A stretch of DNA of 63,072 bases from assembly GCA_002261195.1 (NCBI GenBank), contig MVBO01000085.1:1-63072 (forward strand), in the 5' to 3' direction. Below, piece by piece: positions 35,101 to 47,995 of the stretch. The notes beneath the pieces were generated by a model. It was given only the letters and a program-made list of their open reading frames with translations. It did no database searches and was not told the origin of the DNA. The stretch comes from Bifiguratus adelaidae. Its lineage: Eukaryota; Mucoromycota; Endogonomycetes; Endogonales. The first letter of the stretch is position 1; the number at the start of each line of letters is the position of its first letter. Made by a program: the position numbers and the translations under genes.

Positions 35101-37622
35101 ACATTCTTTCACAATTGCAAGATCGATATCAGAGCGAGTCCCTCAAGGTTGACATTTGGCGGCTTTTATCAACTATCATCGACACACAGCCAGGTCTCGC
35201 CTCAATGTTTCTAAATTACAAAAGAGACGGCGAAAAGCGCTTGCTCAGCACAATCATCATGGAGGCTCTGGAGCACAGCACCGAGCCGGAGACGCTACGT
35301 ACAGCTGCTTCAGTTTTACAACTTTGTTGTTCGTTATGGCAGTCCGCCTTGTTTCACTACGAAGCATTCGATGGTTTACGGAATGAACACAAGTTCTGGT
35401 CGCTCGCCACCTTGTGGCTTCTGGAGGCCGATAGCCCAACAACTTCCACTACGCCTCCCCCAGCTCAGGTTTCATTGTCCAAGTCTCAAGATAACGTCAA
35501 ACCCAAAAACGCTGTTGTAATTCAATGCAGTCGTCACTTCGCTATGTCATTCGCATTGCGCCTTTTATCGTTAGAAGTCAAGCAAGCTTGGAATGTCACC
35601 GAACCCGCCGAAGGCGACGTCAACACAAAGGTCACGTCAACGCTGGCTAAAGGAGCTCAGGATGTGTTCAAGCAGGTGCGAGAGCAACGAAAATTACCGG
35701 TTTGGCGAAGCATCAGTCTACGGACTGATTTGGATGATAGTGTCCGACTCACTATTCAATCCATTGCTACGGAAAACGACATTGATCCGACGCATCTTTC
35801 CAAGGGAAGTATTAGAAGTATCGCTCTTCGAATCACAGGTTGGGAACGGGGCCACAATTCCCAAATCACCTTACTGCGAGAACTGTCAGCCTTCATCCAA
35901 ATAGCATCTGCGCTCGTTCCAGACATGCTATGGCAAGGTCCAAAGGATTCCGTAATAACCCTCACCGATTTCCTCAAGATGCTGACAAGTGAGGCCGCCA
36001 GGGGGTCAGGACGGTCGCTGAATGTGCATTATGAAATTTGCAATCTTATTTCAAGTTTGTTTGAAACGCGAAGGAAAATGTTCAAAGCAAGCGGCGACGC
36101 CGGTCAATCCATCACGCTTCTCGGACTACTTGTCGCCGCATTCGAGAACAGCTTGTTCCCCATTCAAGACTCTGTGCACAAGCGAGTCTTCCCTCTTTAT
36201 CATGTACCTCTCTTTAATGCGGCATTACTATGTCTGCGATCCATCAGCTTATCATCTGCCAACAAAGCCGATCAAAACTCCTTCAACGGCTTCGCTACAA
36301 GACTGCTATATATGACGTGTACTTCGTTCCAAGATCTCTTTCTTCAGGATGCCGCTCCGCAAGGCGATACGCAAGACTATGTTCAAGAAGTCGTCACTGT
36401 TTTAACAGTCATGGCGGAGCTGATCGATGAGAAGGGCATGTCTCCGGAGATATGGCTACCTCTATTGACCAGAGAACATACATTCAAGCTTCTGATCGAT
36501 GGCTCATCGTATGCTTTACGCAAGGCGCATGACGGCCCGGCGGAAGTGGCTCAATCATGGCGTGTGTGTGCCGCTAGCGTTCTGCAGGTGGTATTAGCAG
36601 CCTCATCACATGTGGGAGCGGCAAGGCTTTTGATTGACGAAGGCATTTTCGACGCTTTCAGTTTGAATGAAGTCAGTCTTCGAGCTCAAAATGGCGACAT
36701 ACAACCCTTCACGATCGAAGAAACGGCACCGCGAATGCGGAATCCATGGCATGCTTTGTGGTGCCTGGAATTAGGCATCGTCGACAGCTTGCTTGCGACC
36801 ATTGGAAACGATGACAATTGCCTCAAAAGCATTGTCGGCTTCGTCAATCTTCACGGTCCTCAGTTCGACGTCGCGCTCAGCATCTCCGTCGACGCATACC
36901 AACCTAAAACAAAGTCTCGGGAAGCAGCATCGCCCAGCCTGGCGCGCCTCAATGAGGTCGACAAGATGTCGCGAATTTTCTGTCATCTCGCCAACCAGAA
37001 GGACAGGGCAGCAATCTATGCGCGAGAAGTGCTTTTAGCGTTCAAGGACAAGATTTTGCCGCTGCTTCAACATTACCTCTATTTTTTCAACCATCCTTCA
37101 CACCTAGCGAACTTTCTGGGCTCAGTCAATCGACTGGAAGACGACCCGATCTCAGTCAACGGCGAAGATTTGTCAAAGCTACTTGAACAAGGCAGCGATG
37201 CTTTGGTGAATATGACGCGAACAGCAATGATGTCTATAGTTCGCAACATCCTCGCCGGTCTTGTACCTCTTTTACAGGTCCAAACTATACTCAAGAAGCG
37301 CCCTGTGGATTGGCCCTACGGCAATACCATCTTTGCATCCAACCTCAAGACATCCGTTGACGACCCAGCTTCTATTGGTACACTTCTTGATCTGATCGCC
37401 TACGCCGTAACACAACAGCGCCAAGACACATTTCCAAAGCAAGTATTAACACAAGTGATCGAAAGCAGTCTATTGATTGCGGCGACTCAATACCTCCTTT
37501 ACCTCAATATGTCTGCTCGACTTGAGCGACAACCCCTTCTAGAACGTTTTGTAGAAGCTTTTGATAGTTGTCCATCTAATCTGTCTAGACTGGCAGAAAG
37601 GATTGGGTTGGTTGTCAAGTAA
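32193..37622 (+). CDS. NUP188: Nucleoporin Nup188
   Basis: Exons 32193-32209 and 32258-37622 give 1793 aa, close to the usual Nup188 size (about 1650-1800). It is almost entirely alpha-helical, as expected for the superhelical inner-ring scaffold of the nuclear pore. The N-terminal region (LWKGFVRDTLKQD, then YLPSLILLHYDERLSFLKTL, AREQIALLQILFLVFYDD, STQLAILISIEILDLD) follows the order of the human and yeast proteins. A small SH3-like insertion may lie near residues 500-560. The first exon codes only MEEQT plus two bases; the 48-nt intron after it has donor GTGAGT. Nup188 and Nup192/205 are related, but the N-terminus favours Nup188. Confidence 0.8.
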
Positions 37623-37764
37623 CACAGATCAAATCGTGCGAAGGGATTCGGGCTTACGTGGGTTAACCAAGTTGATTTCGTGTTACACCAAAAATTACCT
37701 TTGGACCAGTCATTTCAGAGGCGGCGGGAAACGCCGTCTTTTCGCCTTTGCTCTCTGTTGCACC

Positions 37765-39460
37765 ATGACTCACTTGTCTGACTATAGCTTTCTGCGTAAG
37801 CATATGCGCCAATCAAACGACTTACTCTTACTCTTACCCCGCAACAGAGCGAGCAGTGACACTCTGCTACATTTTCATATTTTTTATATACAGGGTCTGG
37901 GCGGTCAACAAGTTTCGATGTCTGTCTCCCCGGCGAATATTCTCAGGGGAGTTAAAAAGTCTGGTGACGCTAATATTACTGCTGGGTATGCCCTGTCAGC
38001 AGTACTATGGTATGTACCTGCCGTTTATCTCCGAACCTCGGGTCGCTCATGTACGTACTTTCTCACAGATGTCACCTCAATTTGGATCAAGTATAGAGAA
38101 GGGTTCATCTACAACCCTCTAGATGGCCAGGTTTATACCAAGCCCTATAACTACTGGACACCAGGAGATCAGAAACTGGTGACGCCCACGGACTACTCGC
38201 TGTGTGTTGGAATGTCGCTGCAGACGTGAGTAAACGCGTATTTTCCAAACCCGACTCTAATACACGCTAACTCTAAATAGGGGAACGCTATTTCTGTTGC
38301 AAATGTTCTGGAATTACTTGGCCAGTTCCGTTGCTAAGGCGAGCTTTATGGGAAGCTGGGAATTCCGAATGTATATTGCATGGTAAGTATTCGGTCTCTA
38401 ATGGAAGAGCATGGACTCAACGTGACGTTAGGGTTTGCGGGAGTTTCGCAATGTATCCATTGCTCCAATGGAACTTCTCGCGAAGCATCTATCCTTTTGA
38501 GTATCGCGAAATTGTGCCCCAATTGGCTTATGGCATTTGTGAGTATGAGAATGTTATTTGCACAAGCGAGCTGAACCTTGTTTCTCTTTAGCCATGTTGA
38601 TCGTTGCTTGTTCCAACATTGTAACCATGTTCCGCTTCCGGAAACTGATGGCCACGGCAGCCCAAAACGTCCATGGCAAGAAAGTGATGCAAAAGCTTGC
38701 GTACTTTCACGATTTGAACAAGGTTCTCACCGTTTCTATCATTCTCTTCGGCGCTGGCTTCCTGGTCCTCTGCATTGACGGTTTGACACAGGCACAATTC
38801 CTAAACACCCACAAGTTCACGGCTGATCTCTGCATCTGCATTATCAACCTGTCTTCTGCCGTGTTGTGGGTCGTTTGCATTCTCGTGGTACATCCATCGG
38901 AGAGCTTCGCTGCTCATCACTCGGAAAACGACTATTATTCGCATTCACATGTGCATAGCCAATCGAACGCTCCTCCTCCCAGGATGCCTTCGCAACCCGT
39001 CGGCATCGTAGTCGAAGAGAGCGTTGATTACATTCCTTACAAAAAGCAACCTACGTCGCCTACTTCACCTTTGGAATACATCCGCCTGCCCGAGAAAAAC
39101 AACAGGGAGTATGATGGCATGCGAACACCTGACGAACGTTCGGTTACCAAAACAAATTACGACGAATTCAGTGATTATGGCGCGCCTTCTCCTCGTCCGC
39201 TGCATAGAGAAGATGGAGTCGACTTCTACCCGGTTCAATTACCTTCTCCTCCGCCCGCAGTTCGCCCCAAGTCTCCTCTTCGTGCACGCCAACAGGAAAT
39301 CCCCATGCAGGCCATGGTGTTCAAGAATACGGACTCGGATGCAGAACCATATGACGAGGAATTCTCGCGACGACAGAGAGCGCGTGTAGTCCAATATAGC
39401 CGCCACGGAAGCGTTACCAGCGCGGATACAGGTGATGACCGTTATGGTCAACCCTTCTAG
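37765..39460 (+). CDS. Seven-transmembrane protein, receptor-like, long C-tail
   Basis: Six exons (37765-37795, 37848-38009, 38069-38225, 38281-38382, 38432-38538, 38592-39460) give 475 aa, all in phase. I count seven hydrophobic segments, roughly TLCYIFIFFIYRVWAV, LVTLILLLGMPCQQYYG, LCVGMSLQTGTLFLLQMFW, MYIAWVCGSFAMYPLLQW, LAYGISMLIVACSNIVTMF, VLTVSIILFGAGFLVLCIDG and LCICIINLSSAVLWVVCILV. A loop of about 50 residues rich in Tyr/Thr/Pro separates TM2 from TM3. The last 190 residues are polar, Ser/Pro-rich and probably cytosolic. This is the outline of a fungal G-protein-coupled receptor-like protein, but I recognise no specific family signature, so the role is open. Confidence 0.7.
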
Positions 39461-39749
39461 AATGATGTACTCTATGTAAAGTCTCTCTGCTCCTACTACA
39501 ATACACTCATATGCCCTACTTGCAAAAGCGATGGAGATCAGACAGTGTGAATATAAAAGTCCGCATGAAGTTTTTTGGACAATAGTGTTGTCATCACGTC
39601 TCCCAACATGTGCAAGTGAAGCAAGAGGATTAAGGCTTTTGGTTCTTTTATTCGTTAGCATCAGCTTACAGACCAAAGGACACTAAAAACAAGAGAGAAA
39701 GGGAAGAAAAATGGTTGCTCTCGAAAAGACAAAATAGCTCCAATTATCA

Positions 39750-41255
39750 ATGACGCAAGGCATGGATAGGCCAACGTCCGCACCACCGCATAGAGTAAGC
39801 ACTCTTTTGGAGTCCTCCATACCTGCCTCTACTCGGGTAGACGCGTCCGACATAGGGCAAGTTAAGCCATACGAGGCAACTGAGTCATCTCGACGGCCGA
39901 GCATCACCTTCCGGACGTTGGGCAGCAAGGATACCTTTCAACCAAGCAGCATACTAGACAATGATCTATACAAGTTCTCGATGCAACAAGCCGTTCTACA
40001 ACACTTTCCCGAGGCCGTCGTGACCTATCGATACAAAACCCGGACCGAAGACATGAAATTGAATCAGGCCGCTATAGACTGGCTAGAAACGCGTATCCGA
40101 GGTAGGTGTCAATGCTTCTCAAGTCATGGCTGATATATTAGATATGGAGTCCTTGCGTTTGGCGCATGAGGAACGGGATTACTTGGCAAGCTATCCCTTC
40201 TTTACCGCTTCCTATCTGTCATATCTGTCGAATTTTCGGTATAAACCTACGCAACATATTCATCTCTCCTGGTCGAAAACAACGTCTGCGCTCATGTTAG
40301 AGATTACGGGATTGTGGCATGAAACGATCTTATACGAAGTACCCCTGTTAGCTCTGATATCAGAGGCTTATTTCACCTTTGTGGACAAGGATTGGGATTA
40401 TGAAGGACAGGATGTCATCATCACGGAAAAAGTAGAGCGATTGCTCCGTCATGGATGCAAATTTTCCGAGTTTGGCACAAGACGGCGTCGCGATTATCGA
40501 ACACAAGATATTGTCCTGGCCAACTGCGTCAAGACGCATGAGACTTACAAGAAGCAACACCAGGATGGTAAAGGTGCACTGACAGGAACCAGCAATGTTC
40601 ATTTTGCCATGAAGTACAATATCAGAGCTATCGGTACCGTTGGTAAGTAGCGCACGTCCTCAGACCAGCCAATACTGAAGAATGCCGACCCCAACTAGCA
40701 CACGAATTTTTTATGGGCATCTCAGCGATCGACGGACTGCCCCGCGCTAATCGAAATGCACTCACGCGATGGCATGAGACCTTTCAGGGCAATCTCGGCA
40801 TTGCACTCACAGACACCTTCTCCACGCAAATCTTTTTTGCCGACTTTGATAAGCAGCTCGCAGAACTCTATGACGGTGTTCGGCAAGACTCTGGCGACCC
40901 ATTCACATTTGTCGACAACATGGTCGCGCATTTCAAAAAGTTGGGTATCGATCCAAACACCAAGACCGTCATCTTTTCTGATTCCTTGGATGTACCAAAG
41001 GCCGAGAAACTCCATGACTACTGCCAAAAAGCGGGTATACAGTGCGGATTCGGTATTGGAACCCATCTGACCAACGACTTTTGGAAAAAGAGCGCACTCG
41101 CACAAGGCAAGCATGAAAAGAGCAAGCCCCTGAACATTGTCATCAAGATGAAGGAATGCGAGGGCAAATTTGTGGTCAAACTCAGTGACGATCTCAGCAA
41201 AAACTCGGGAGAAGATGAAGTTGTTCGTCGCGTCAAGGATGAACTTGGTTTGTGA
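39750..41255 (+). CDS. NPT1: Nicotinate phosphoribosyltransferase
   Basis: Exons 39750-40101, 40142-40642 and 40699-41255 give 469 aa. The enzyme makes nicotinate mononucleotide from nicotinate and PRPP with ATP hydrolysis, the first step of the Preiss-Handler NAD salvage route. Family motifs: SILDNDLYKFSMQQAVLQHF, EFGTRRRRDYRTQD, GTSNVHFAMKYNIRAIGT with the conserved His-Glu-Phe (AHEFFMGI), GVRQDSGDPFTF, and FSDSLDVPKAEKL with IGTHLTNDF, which bind PRPP phosphates. About 50 extra Ser/Pro-rich residues precede the catalytic core. The next gene starts about 63 bp downstream on the same strand. Confidence 0.95.
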
Positions 41256-41318
41256 TCGCATGTAAAAATAGGCATGCAGAAAAATCCTGCCGTGTTGCCC
41301 CTTCCTACAGTAGACCCC

Positions 41319-43491
41319 ATGGCAACTTTCGAATACACTTTCGTATGGCCCTCAGCTGCTCATAATACCGTCGTCGTTACTGGCTCTTTCGACAACTGGT
41401 CGCAGTCAACTCCCCTACAAAAGGATGAAGCTCAAAATCGCTTCGCGGCAACGGTAGCAGTGCCTCGAGGCTCGGAACGCATCTTTTACAAATTCGTTGT
41501 AGACGGTACTTGGACCACCAGCGAGGTCGAGGGCGCTCAAGTGACCCGAGATGAAGAGGGGAACGCCAACAATTACATTGATCCGACACCTATAGAGGAG
41601 GAGGAGAAGCCACTTCATGATAGCGCGGCAGGGCAAACAGCCACGGTAGAAACCGCCGCAAACGTCGCTGCTATCGATGAAATGGCCAAGGATCAAGATA
41701 CTGCTGTCTCAAAGGACGTGCCGAACGGCACTGTTGAGGCAAGCACGCCTATTACTGAAGTTGACAGTGTTCCACAACCTGTTTTGCCTGCTGACGTTGT
41801 ACCTACTGATAATGCCCAGGTCAAGGAAGGTAAGTGCAGCCTGCATGATGAATGTGCATCATGCTAACGACTCCAATTCAGATCAAGAAGATCCCGCGCT
41901 TTTTGCGGCTTCGTCCAACGATGTGAACGAGGATCCTGCATTCGGTGCTGAAACCGAGCCCAGTAAGTGAACAGGATCACATCAAATATTTCGTTGCTGA
42001 TGATTCACTAGTTGTTATTGGCGAGCCTACCGAGGATTCCCAAGTTGTCGTAACGCCACCTCAACCCAAGGCTGATGATCTCGGTAGGTGCTTCAATTGG
42101 CCCTTGTTTTGAATGCGCGGTGACTCATTGGCTTCCAGAGCACGCTGTGATTGCCGAGCCACCGGTCGCTGCTCCACCGTTGAGCATCGAGGAGAGCGTT
42201 GAAGAATTGGAATCTGGCAAAGCTGGTAAGAAGGAGCGAACTAGAAAGACAGATTTTGAGCTGATTATTGAATCCATTAGCTCCCGATATTGAAGCTATC
42301 AACCGCGCCTTGACCCCTCCCACATCCCCTCAATCGGTTGTCTCACCCTTGAAAGCTGAAGCTGTGGCTGCTGAACCCAATGGTCTCCCTCAAGAAGAAT
42401 TCGGTCTTGGCAAAGAAGCCGTCCCCGTCGAAGCTGACACAACTACTCAAGCGGAGCCGGTTACTCCTGCTGCAGAGCCAATTACAGAGGAGTCTGTTAC
42501 GCCTACCGCAGAGCCAGTCGCAGAGGAGCCTGCTGCACCTACTGCAGAGCCAGTCGCAGAGGAGTCTGTTGCACCTATTGCAGAGCCAGTCGCAGAGGAG
42601 CCTGCTGCACCTATTGCAGAGCCAGTCGCAGAGGAGCCTGTTGCGCCTATTGCAGAGCCAGTCGCAGAGGAGTCTGTTGCACCTACTGCAGAGCCAGTAA
42701 CAGAGGTACCTTCGCTTAAGGATGTTGCCCCGGAAGTCGTTACTGTGGGTGCAGGACTGGTACCTCAGCAAGCCGTCATTGACACTGCCACTGCTGCCCC
42801 ACGTACCCAACCGGAACTCGAGGTCGAAGAGCCAGTGGTGCCCGAGACCGAGAGTTCAGCTGATGCTACAGTCCCACTCACCAGTCAAATCGAACAAATC
42901 GAGGCAGACAAGGTTGAGGATGCTGCCATATCGGCTGCTGTTGCCGCAGATGAGGTTGCTGCGCCTGTACCCAAGGAGGAAGGTCTCTTTGAGCGTGCGA
43001 AGGAAGCTGCCGCAGAGCCAGAGCCAGAGTCTGCCGATATTCCGGCCGATGCTTCTGTGCCCGAATCATTGGCTGTTGGCCAATCTAGGGACACAGCCAC
43101 TGATATCAAGGACGCCGAATTCGAGGCTCCCAAAGAGGAGGCCACTCCTGCCGAAACAACAGCTGAGCCTGCTCAAGCCTCTCTGGAAACTGGACAACCC
43201 CAACCCGAGAAGGCCATTGTCGACACTGCCGAAGAGCCTACTCAAGCTCCCGAGTTACCCAAACAAGATGCCCCTGTACCCCAAGAAACTCCGGTCGTGG
43301 ATGCTCCGGCTGCTGATACAAAAGGCGAGACTGATGCACCTGCTGAGGTCCAGGCGCAGCCAACTGAACAAGCAGCTGTCTCCCAACCCGCTTCTCAACA
43401 AGAGCAATCCGAGCCTGCTCAAACCAAGGAGAAGGAACAAAAGAAGGGCAAATTCCTCAAGCGCATCAAGAGCCTGTTTAAGGGAGAGTAA
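41319..43491 (+). CDS. CBM48/AMPK-beta-type glycogen-binding domain protein (Mdg1/Crp1-like)
   Basis: Exons 41319-41829, 41882-41962, 42012-42083, 42139-42225 and 42281-43491 give 653 aa. The N-terminal 85 residues form a CBM48 domain (FVWPSAAHNTVVVTGSFDNW, IFYKFVVDGTW, NNYIDP), as in yeast Mdg1 and Crp1. The rest is Ala/Pro/Glu/Val-rich and disordered, with a 12-residue tandem repeat. The C-terminus ends in a basic amphipathic helix (KKGKFLKRIKSLFKGE) that could bind membrane. All four introns are phase 1, so the three middle exons can be skipped without a frame change. An in-frame ATG at 41274 would add 15 residues but leave only 18 bp after the NPT1 stop; I prefer 41319 (CCCCATGG). Confidence 0.82.
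42475..42708 (+). repeat. 36-bp coding minisatellite
   Basis: Six full 36-bp units (starting at 42475, 42511, 42547, 42583, 42619 and 42655) and a partial seventh encode a 12-residue repeat of the form EPVAEE(S/P)(V/A)AP(T/I)A. Units are nearly identical in DNA, so copy number is expected to vary between strains. Confidence 0.95.
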
Positions 43492-43718
43492 ACATCAAGT
43501 TCCAGCTGCCAATGGTGGAATTAATACTCATTTTTGAGCATATTCTTGGCGTATACCATAATCTATCCATCCATAATATAATGTTTTTATTTGAGTAAAT
43601 GCAAAGGTCGGACAGTACTCTTAATTTTGCCTTCCTGCAGTTTTGGGTCACCTTTGCGAGCTGCGTTTTCCAAATTTGGAGATTTCCACTTCACGAAAGG
43701 TTCGCGTCTCTCTATGCG

Positions 43719-46700
43719 ATGACTGACATTTGCACGTCGCTGCTAGAGTTACCAAATTCTGTCCTCAAAGAGCGAGCAGAAGACATCGTTGACACGCTAT
43801 GTACAGCTTATGACTCGTCTACGCGTGAATCTGCCAAAGCAGAATTGTTCAATGTAAGTTGTCGACACGTTCGAAACCATTCTAATACCACTAGGCTCTT
43901 CAAGTGACCTTTTCACGTAGTCCTAAGCTTATGAAGCTAGGCGCAAGAGTACCTGAATGGCTTACCTTTATCTTTGAGGGTGTTTTGAATCCACAGTGTA
44001 ACGAGGAGTGCCGGGCGGCCTCTTTCAAGATGCTTAAAGCGCTCTATGCTGAACCGCCTATGGATGCTGACAGCGCCAAAGCCATTCAGGTAAGTCATAT
44101 TGTGCTCTGAGAAATCGAGGCTGACATCATGCAAGAATGCCTTGTCCAAGAATGCAACGCACATGTTCCAACGGCTGCTTCATCTGCTAGAGAAACGCCA
44201 AGGTGAGATGAGCAATATTTCAGGTCATCAATTGACATGCGTTGATCTTGTAGAGATTCATGTCCTCAAGGTATGGACTATCCTTGTCGATTTACTTGGC
44301 GATACGATACATAAAGGAAAGGCGATGCAAATGCCGCTCAAGATCATTGAGGTAGGGCGCTAATCGCTATGGAAATCTAGGGCTAAGGCTACCTGATTAG
44401 GCTTGCTTCAACACGCGAAATCCGAGCGTACAAAAGCAAGCGTTTGAAGCTTGGATGTAAGTGTCTAAACGCCACCCATTTTTTTCTCTCTAATTTGCTT
44501 ACGTTTAGACATCTCATCCTCAATTTTGAGATCAATGCGTTCATTTTGCATCCCAAGCGTTTGGTTTTGATTCAGACGCCAATCGAAAACTGGTACGTAA
44601 CTTTGTCTCTTTCAAGAATCCAGGTTGAATTTGCTGTAGCCTGCGAAACACCAAGCATACCAGTGTGAAATCTTCAGCACTCAAAGCTTGGATTACACTC
44701 TTGTCAGTGTGCGGCGAGCAAGGGCGACAGCAACACTTCGATCTTGTAGTCGCCAGACCAGCTCGATTAATTTTGCAAGATCTGGATCCTTTCATATCAA
44801 GGGCAGGTCTATGTGTTATAGCCACCTTGTTGGGAGCCACTGGTAAGCAATGCCATTCGCCGACGTTTTGCCGTTGCCTAATACTCTGCTGCAGGCGAAG
44901 TGATCTCGCTGGAAGAGAATGAACGTATCAACAGGGAGTTCGCTAATCTGCTAACGGTTCTCTCTCCATTCGAACCTGTTTGGATTCGCAAACACGTCAG
45001 TGGCGCGTTGGAGCTTTTCTGGGTGGCGTTCAACGGCGAAATAGAAAATCTACTGCGCAACAGTGACAATGACGATCCGTCGTATTATGTCAAACTCGAT
45101 GCACCCAAAAGATACCTCATGCGAGTAAGTTTTTGCGAAGTCGCCAACGGATTGCCTGCATAACACGGCATAGAAATCTTTTGCCAAAATTTGGCGAGGT
45201 TTATTGGATGCGCTTCAAAAAGCAAAGGCGACGGAAGTGATCCCTTCGTCGGCCTCCATCTTGTCACTTCATCAGTGTTTGCATCTGATTGAGAAGATCA
45301 TGACCTTCGAGGATGTTCGCCTCGCGAAAACAGGTACGACTCATTCGTGTTTCGCGACGTTCTCTGTAACATTAGTCCAGAACATCGCCATACTGCTTTG
45401 ATCATTGCAAAGTATCTAGTTGATGCATTAACTGCAGCTTTCGGAGCGCGCATCATGGTGTCAAGCAAATTCGAAATCATGTTCGCAGAGGAAGATGGCA
45501 GCCCCTTCGAAACCTACAAATCAAAGGTGACACCATTGGGTAAGTGTAACGCTTATATTCACTAAATGTATGACATCGACTAACAGCAATGATCAGAGTT
45601 TTTGATTCATCAATGGCTGCGAAGAGCGTCGGGAAGTAGTCAAGATCAGCAAGATGTCTTCATCGCAGCCTTTGATGAATGGTTGGAAATAGCTGGTGGT
45701 GCCATGAGAGTGTACGCCAGTGCTCTTCGGTTCATTGTGACAAAGGGTGCCGATCAAGTATCTGATGATGATTACGAATTCAAAATCAAGCATTGGTCTG
45801 TCTTAGGTAAGTAGCTGTTTGTGTAGCAGCGCGATGACATGTCGTAACACAGTTTTAGCTTCATCTCTTCAGCGATACATGAATCGGAGCAACTCCCTTA
45901 CCGATATTCTTTACCCTGGACAAGATCGGTGTCACCCCGTTGTCAATGACATTTTGCTCTATCCACTCAGGTAAGCTATGATGAGGTTCCACGGGCATTT
46001 CCTAACCCGCCCGGAAAAAAGCCATTGCATTGCCTCCGGTAAAGACCTCAATCACATCATGTCCGCACTTTGGGCAGACGTCATCGAGTCATTTTGCCGA
46101 GTTGCCCAAACAAAGCTCTCCGATGCGGACATTACGCTATCTTTGCTGGCAACAAAACTTCTTAATGAATTTGCGAAAATGGATAGCGAGGAACTTTGTA
46201 ATGTTAGGTAGGCGCTTCTCCAATCAACCATCTGCAATGGCTAACTTACTTACCCTTAGGCGCATCGATCTGGTAGTGAATGCAGCTGTGCCCATGCTTC
46301 GTACTATTGAAATCGGAAGTACCTTTGAGCATGAGTCGATTGTGTCTCTAAACAGCTTCATGATGGGCAAGGCGTTATCCTCAGCATCGCGCATGACGAA
46401 AGCTTCACCGTCGTAAGTAGTTTTGTGAAGCTGTCAAGCGAAAAGCGGGACTGATCCTCCTTGTGCAGCCCGGCTGGACCGCTACTAGACCTTACTGCGG
46501 CTTTATTGAGGACGTGCTATATGTGTCTGCAGAGTACCGGTGGCAAAGAAGCTATGAGCCTGGATACCATCATTGATTTTCTTGTGGCTCTCACCCAATT
46601 CCTCGAGAAGCTGCCAAGGAGTCTTGTGGTGCCAGTTCTCCGATTGTTGACGGATTCACTCATTTGGTGGCTTACAGACGAGACGGGACACATTCATAAA

Positions 46701-47995
46701 CAAACCTCTAAAAATCGCAAAGCCTTGGAGAGAGAGGTAAGGGAAGATATATTTCTTGAGCCACAAACTGTATTTGTTGACCTCCGAATAGCTGCACAAC
46801 ATGCACATCCAGATTCTTAAGGGTGTCAAGGCAGTTACACCCCATGACTCAAAACTCCTCAACATCATATCCACATATCTCTGCGCTGCCTTCATGTCTC
46901 CATGCCGTTCCATCTTTGAGTCTACAGTCGCTTTCTGGAACGAGACATTCGGAAAACGATTGCATCCACAGCATTACCCAGATACTATCAAGGATTTGCT
47001 TGGTGTTGTAGGCACAAAGGTAGTTATGCAAGAGATATACGTTGGCAACACTAACGCATTTTTAGGTCCATATCGAGATAGCCAATGCGCCGGAAACCCG
47101 CAAGCGAAAGAGAGAGTGGAATGAAGTATCGGAAAAGGAAAATGTACCGACACCCAATCGGAAACCGGAAGGTTCAATTCATCGAAGCAAGCGGACGCCT
47201 CCACCATCAGATGCCAGTAAATTGTTTGCCAATTTTCAAAATGAGCTTCGGTTGAAACAAGCCGAGATGCAAGCAAGATCTCCAATTGCAATCAAACGTT
47301 TCACCGAAGAGAAAAGTAAATCATTTCAGGAGTACAACGCGCAACCGGCACACATTTTCCAGAAGTCGAAATCACAGACACCCACGTATAGAAAACCTCA
47401 GATGTCAACACTCTATGAGAATGATGAGGAGCAGGATAGCGTTGATCGTTCGAAAGAACGACACTCAAGAACTCCGACACCTGTTAAAAGAAGATCGCGT
47501 TCACCCGTGAGTGAGGATGATGAGTACGAACCAGTCGTGCATGAACGATATCGACCATTCACTCGCGTAGCAAGAGTTCAGGAGAGGGCTCAACTGTTTG
47601 AAAGCCTACAGAAGGGTCGTCCCTCAACGCCATCAGAGGTCAATTATACACCGGGACGAACAAATGGCGAGGCGAATCAAAATGCAACTGCACCGCCCAC
47701 GATCTATGTTAAATCAAAGTTGTTTGATACGAATGACTCCTCGCGCATCAGCACTCGTTCGATGGCGACTATAGGCGCCGAAATAACAGCACAAGATCCA
47801 CCGACTTTTGCATCAGACGATAGCAGCGACCCCGAGACGCCTGAGGAAGCAACAACGGACGCCTTGGCAAAATCGGATCCCAGCCTGTTCCAGGACGAAG
47901 CAATGAAGAAGGCCTTGATGACCATAAAGCGCTATGTTGACACGGTCAACTCACAGATGGACGAGGAAGAGTATGCTGAAGATAGACAACATTGA
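43719..47995 (+). CDS. RIF1: Rif1, telomere length / replication timing regulator
   Basis: Seventeen exons give 1149 aa: 43719-43853, 43895-44089, 44136-44202, 44254-44351, 44401-44456, 44509-44592, 44664-44842, 44895-45124, 45174-45333, 45381-45539, 45597-45806, 45859-45970, 46022-46207, 46260-46412, 46469-46736, 46792-47019, 47066-47995. Every junction is in phase. The first 800 residues are helical repeats; the Rif1 N-terminal signature is clear in VLKVWTILVDLLGD, NPSVQKQAFEAWIHLIL and LHPKRLVLIQTPIEN. The last 330 residues are disordered with a basic KRKRE patch. Rif1 recruits PP1 phosphatase to counter origin firing and restrain end resection. I saw no clear RVxF or SILK PP1 motif. An in-frame ATG at 43599 could extend the N-terminus by 40 residues. 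Confidence 0.82.

Noticed and set aside
37892-38229. Alternative long plus-strand frame through the first exons of the 7-TM gene
   Set aside because: The other frame joined by GT-AG introns 37796-37847 and 38010-38068 gives continuous transmembrane helices and consistent phase, while the long frame has no start linked to it.
42343-42810. Minus-strand ORF of 155 codons with repeated Cys-Asn-Arg-Leu-Leu units
   Set aside because: It is the antisense shadow of the 36-bp coding repeat in the CBM48 gene; the apparent cysteine repeat follows from the sense-strand Ala/Glu/Pro codons.
46022-46416. A second plus-strand ORF overlapping RIF1 exons 13-14
   Set aside because: It runs across an intron and in a frame not linked to the Rif1 helical repeats; shadow of the real exons.
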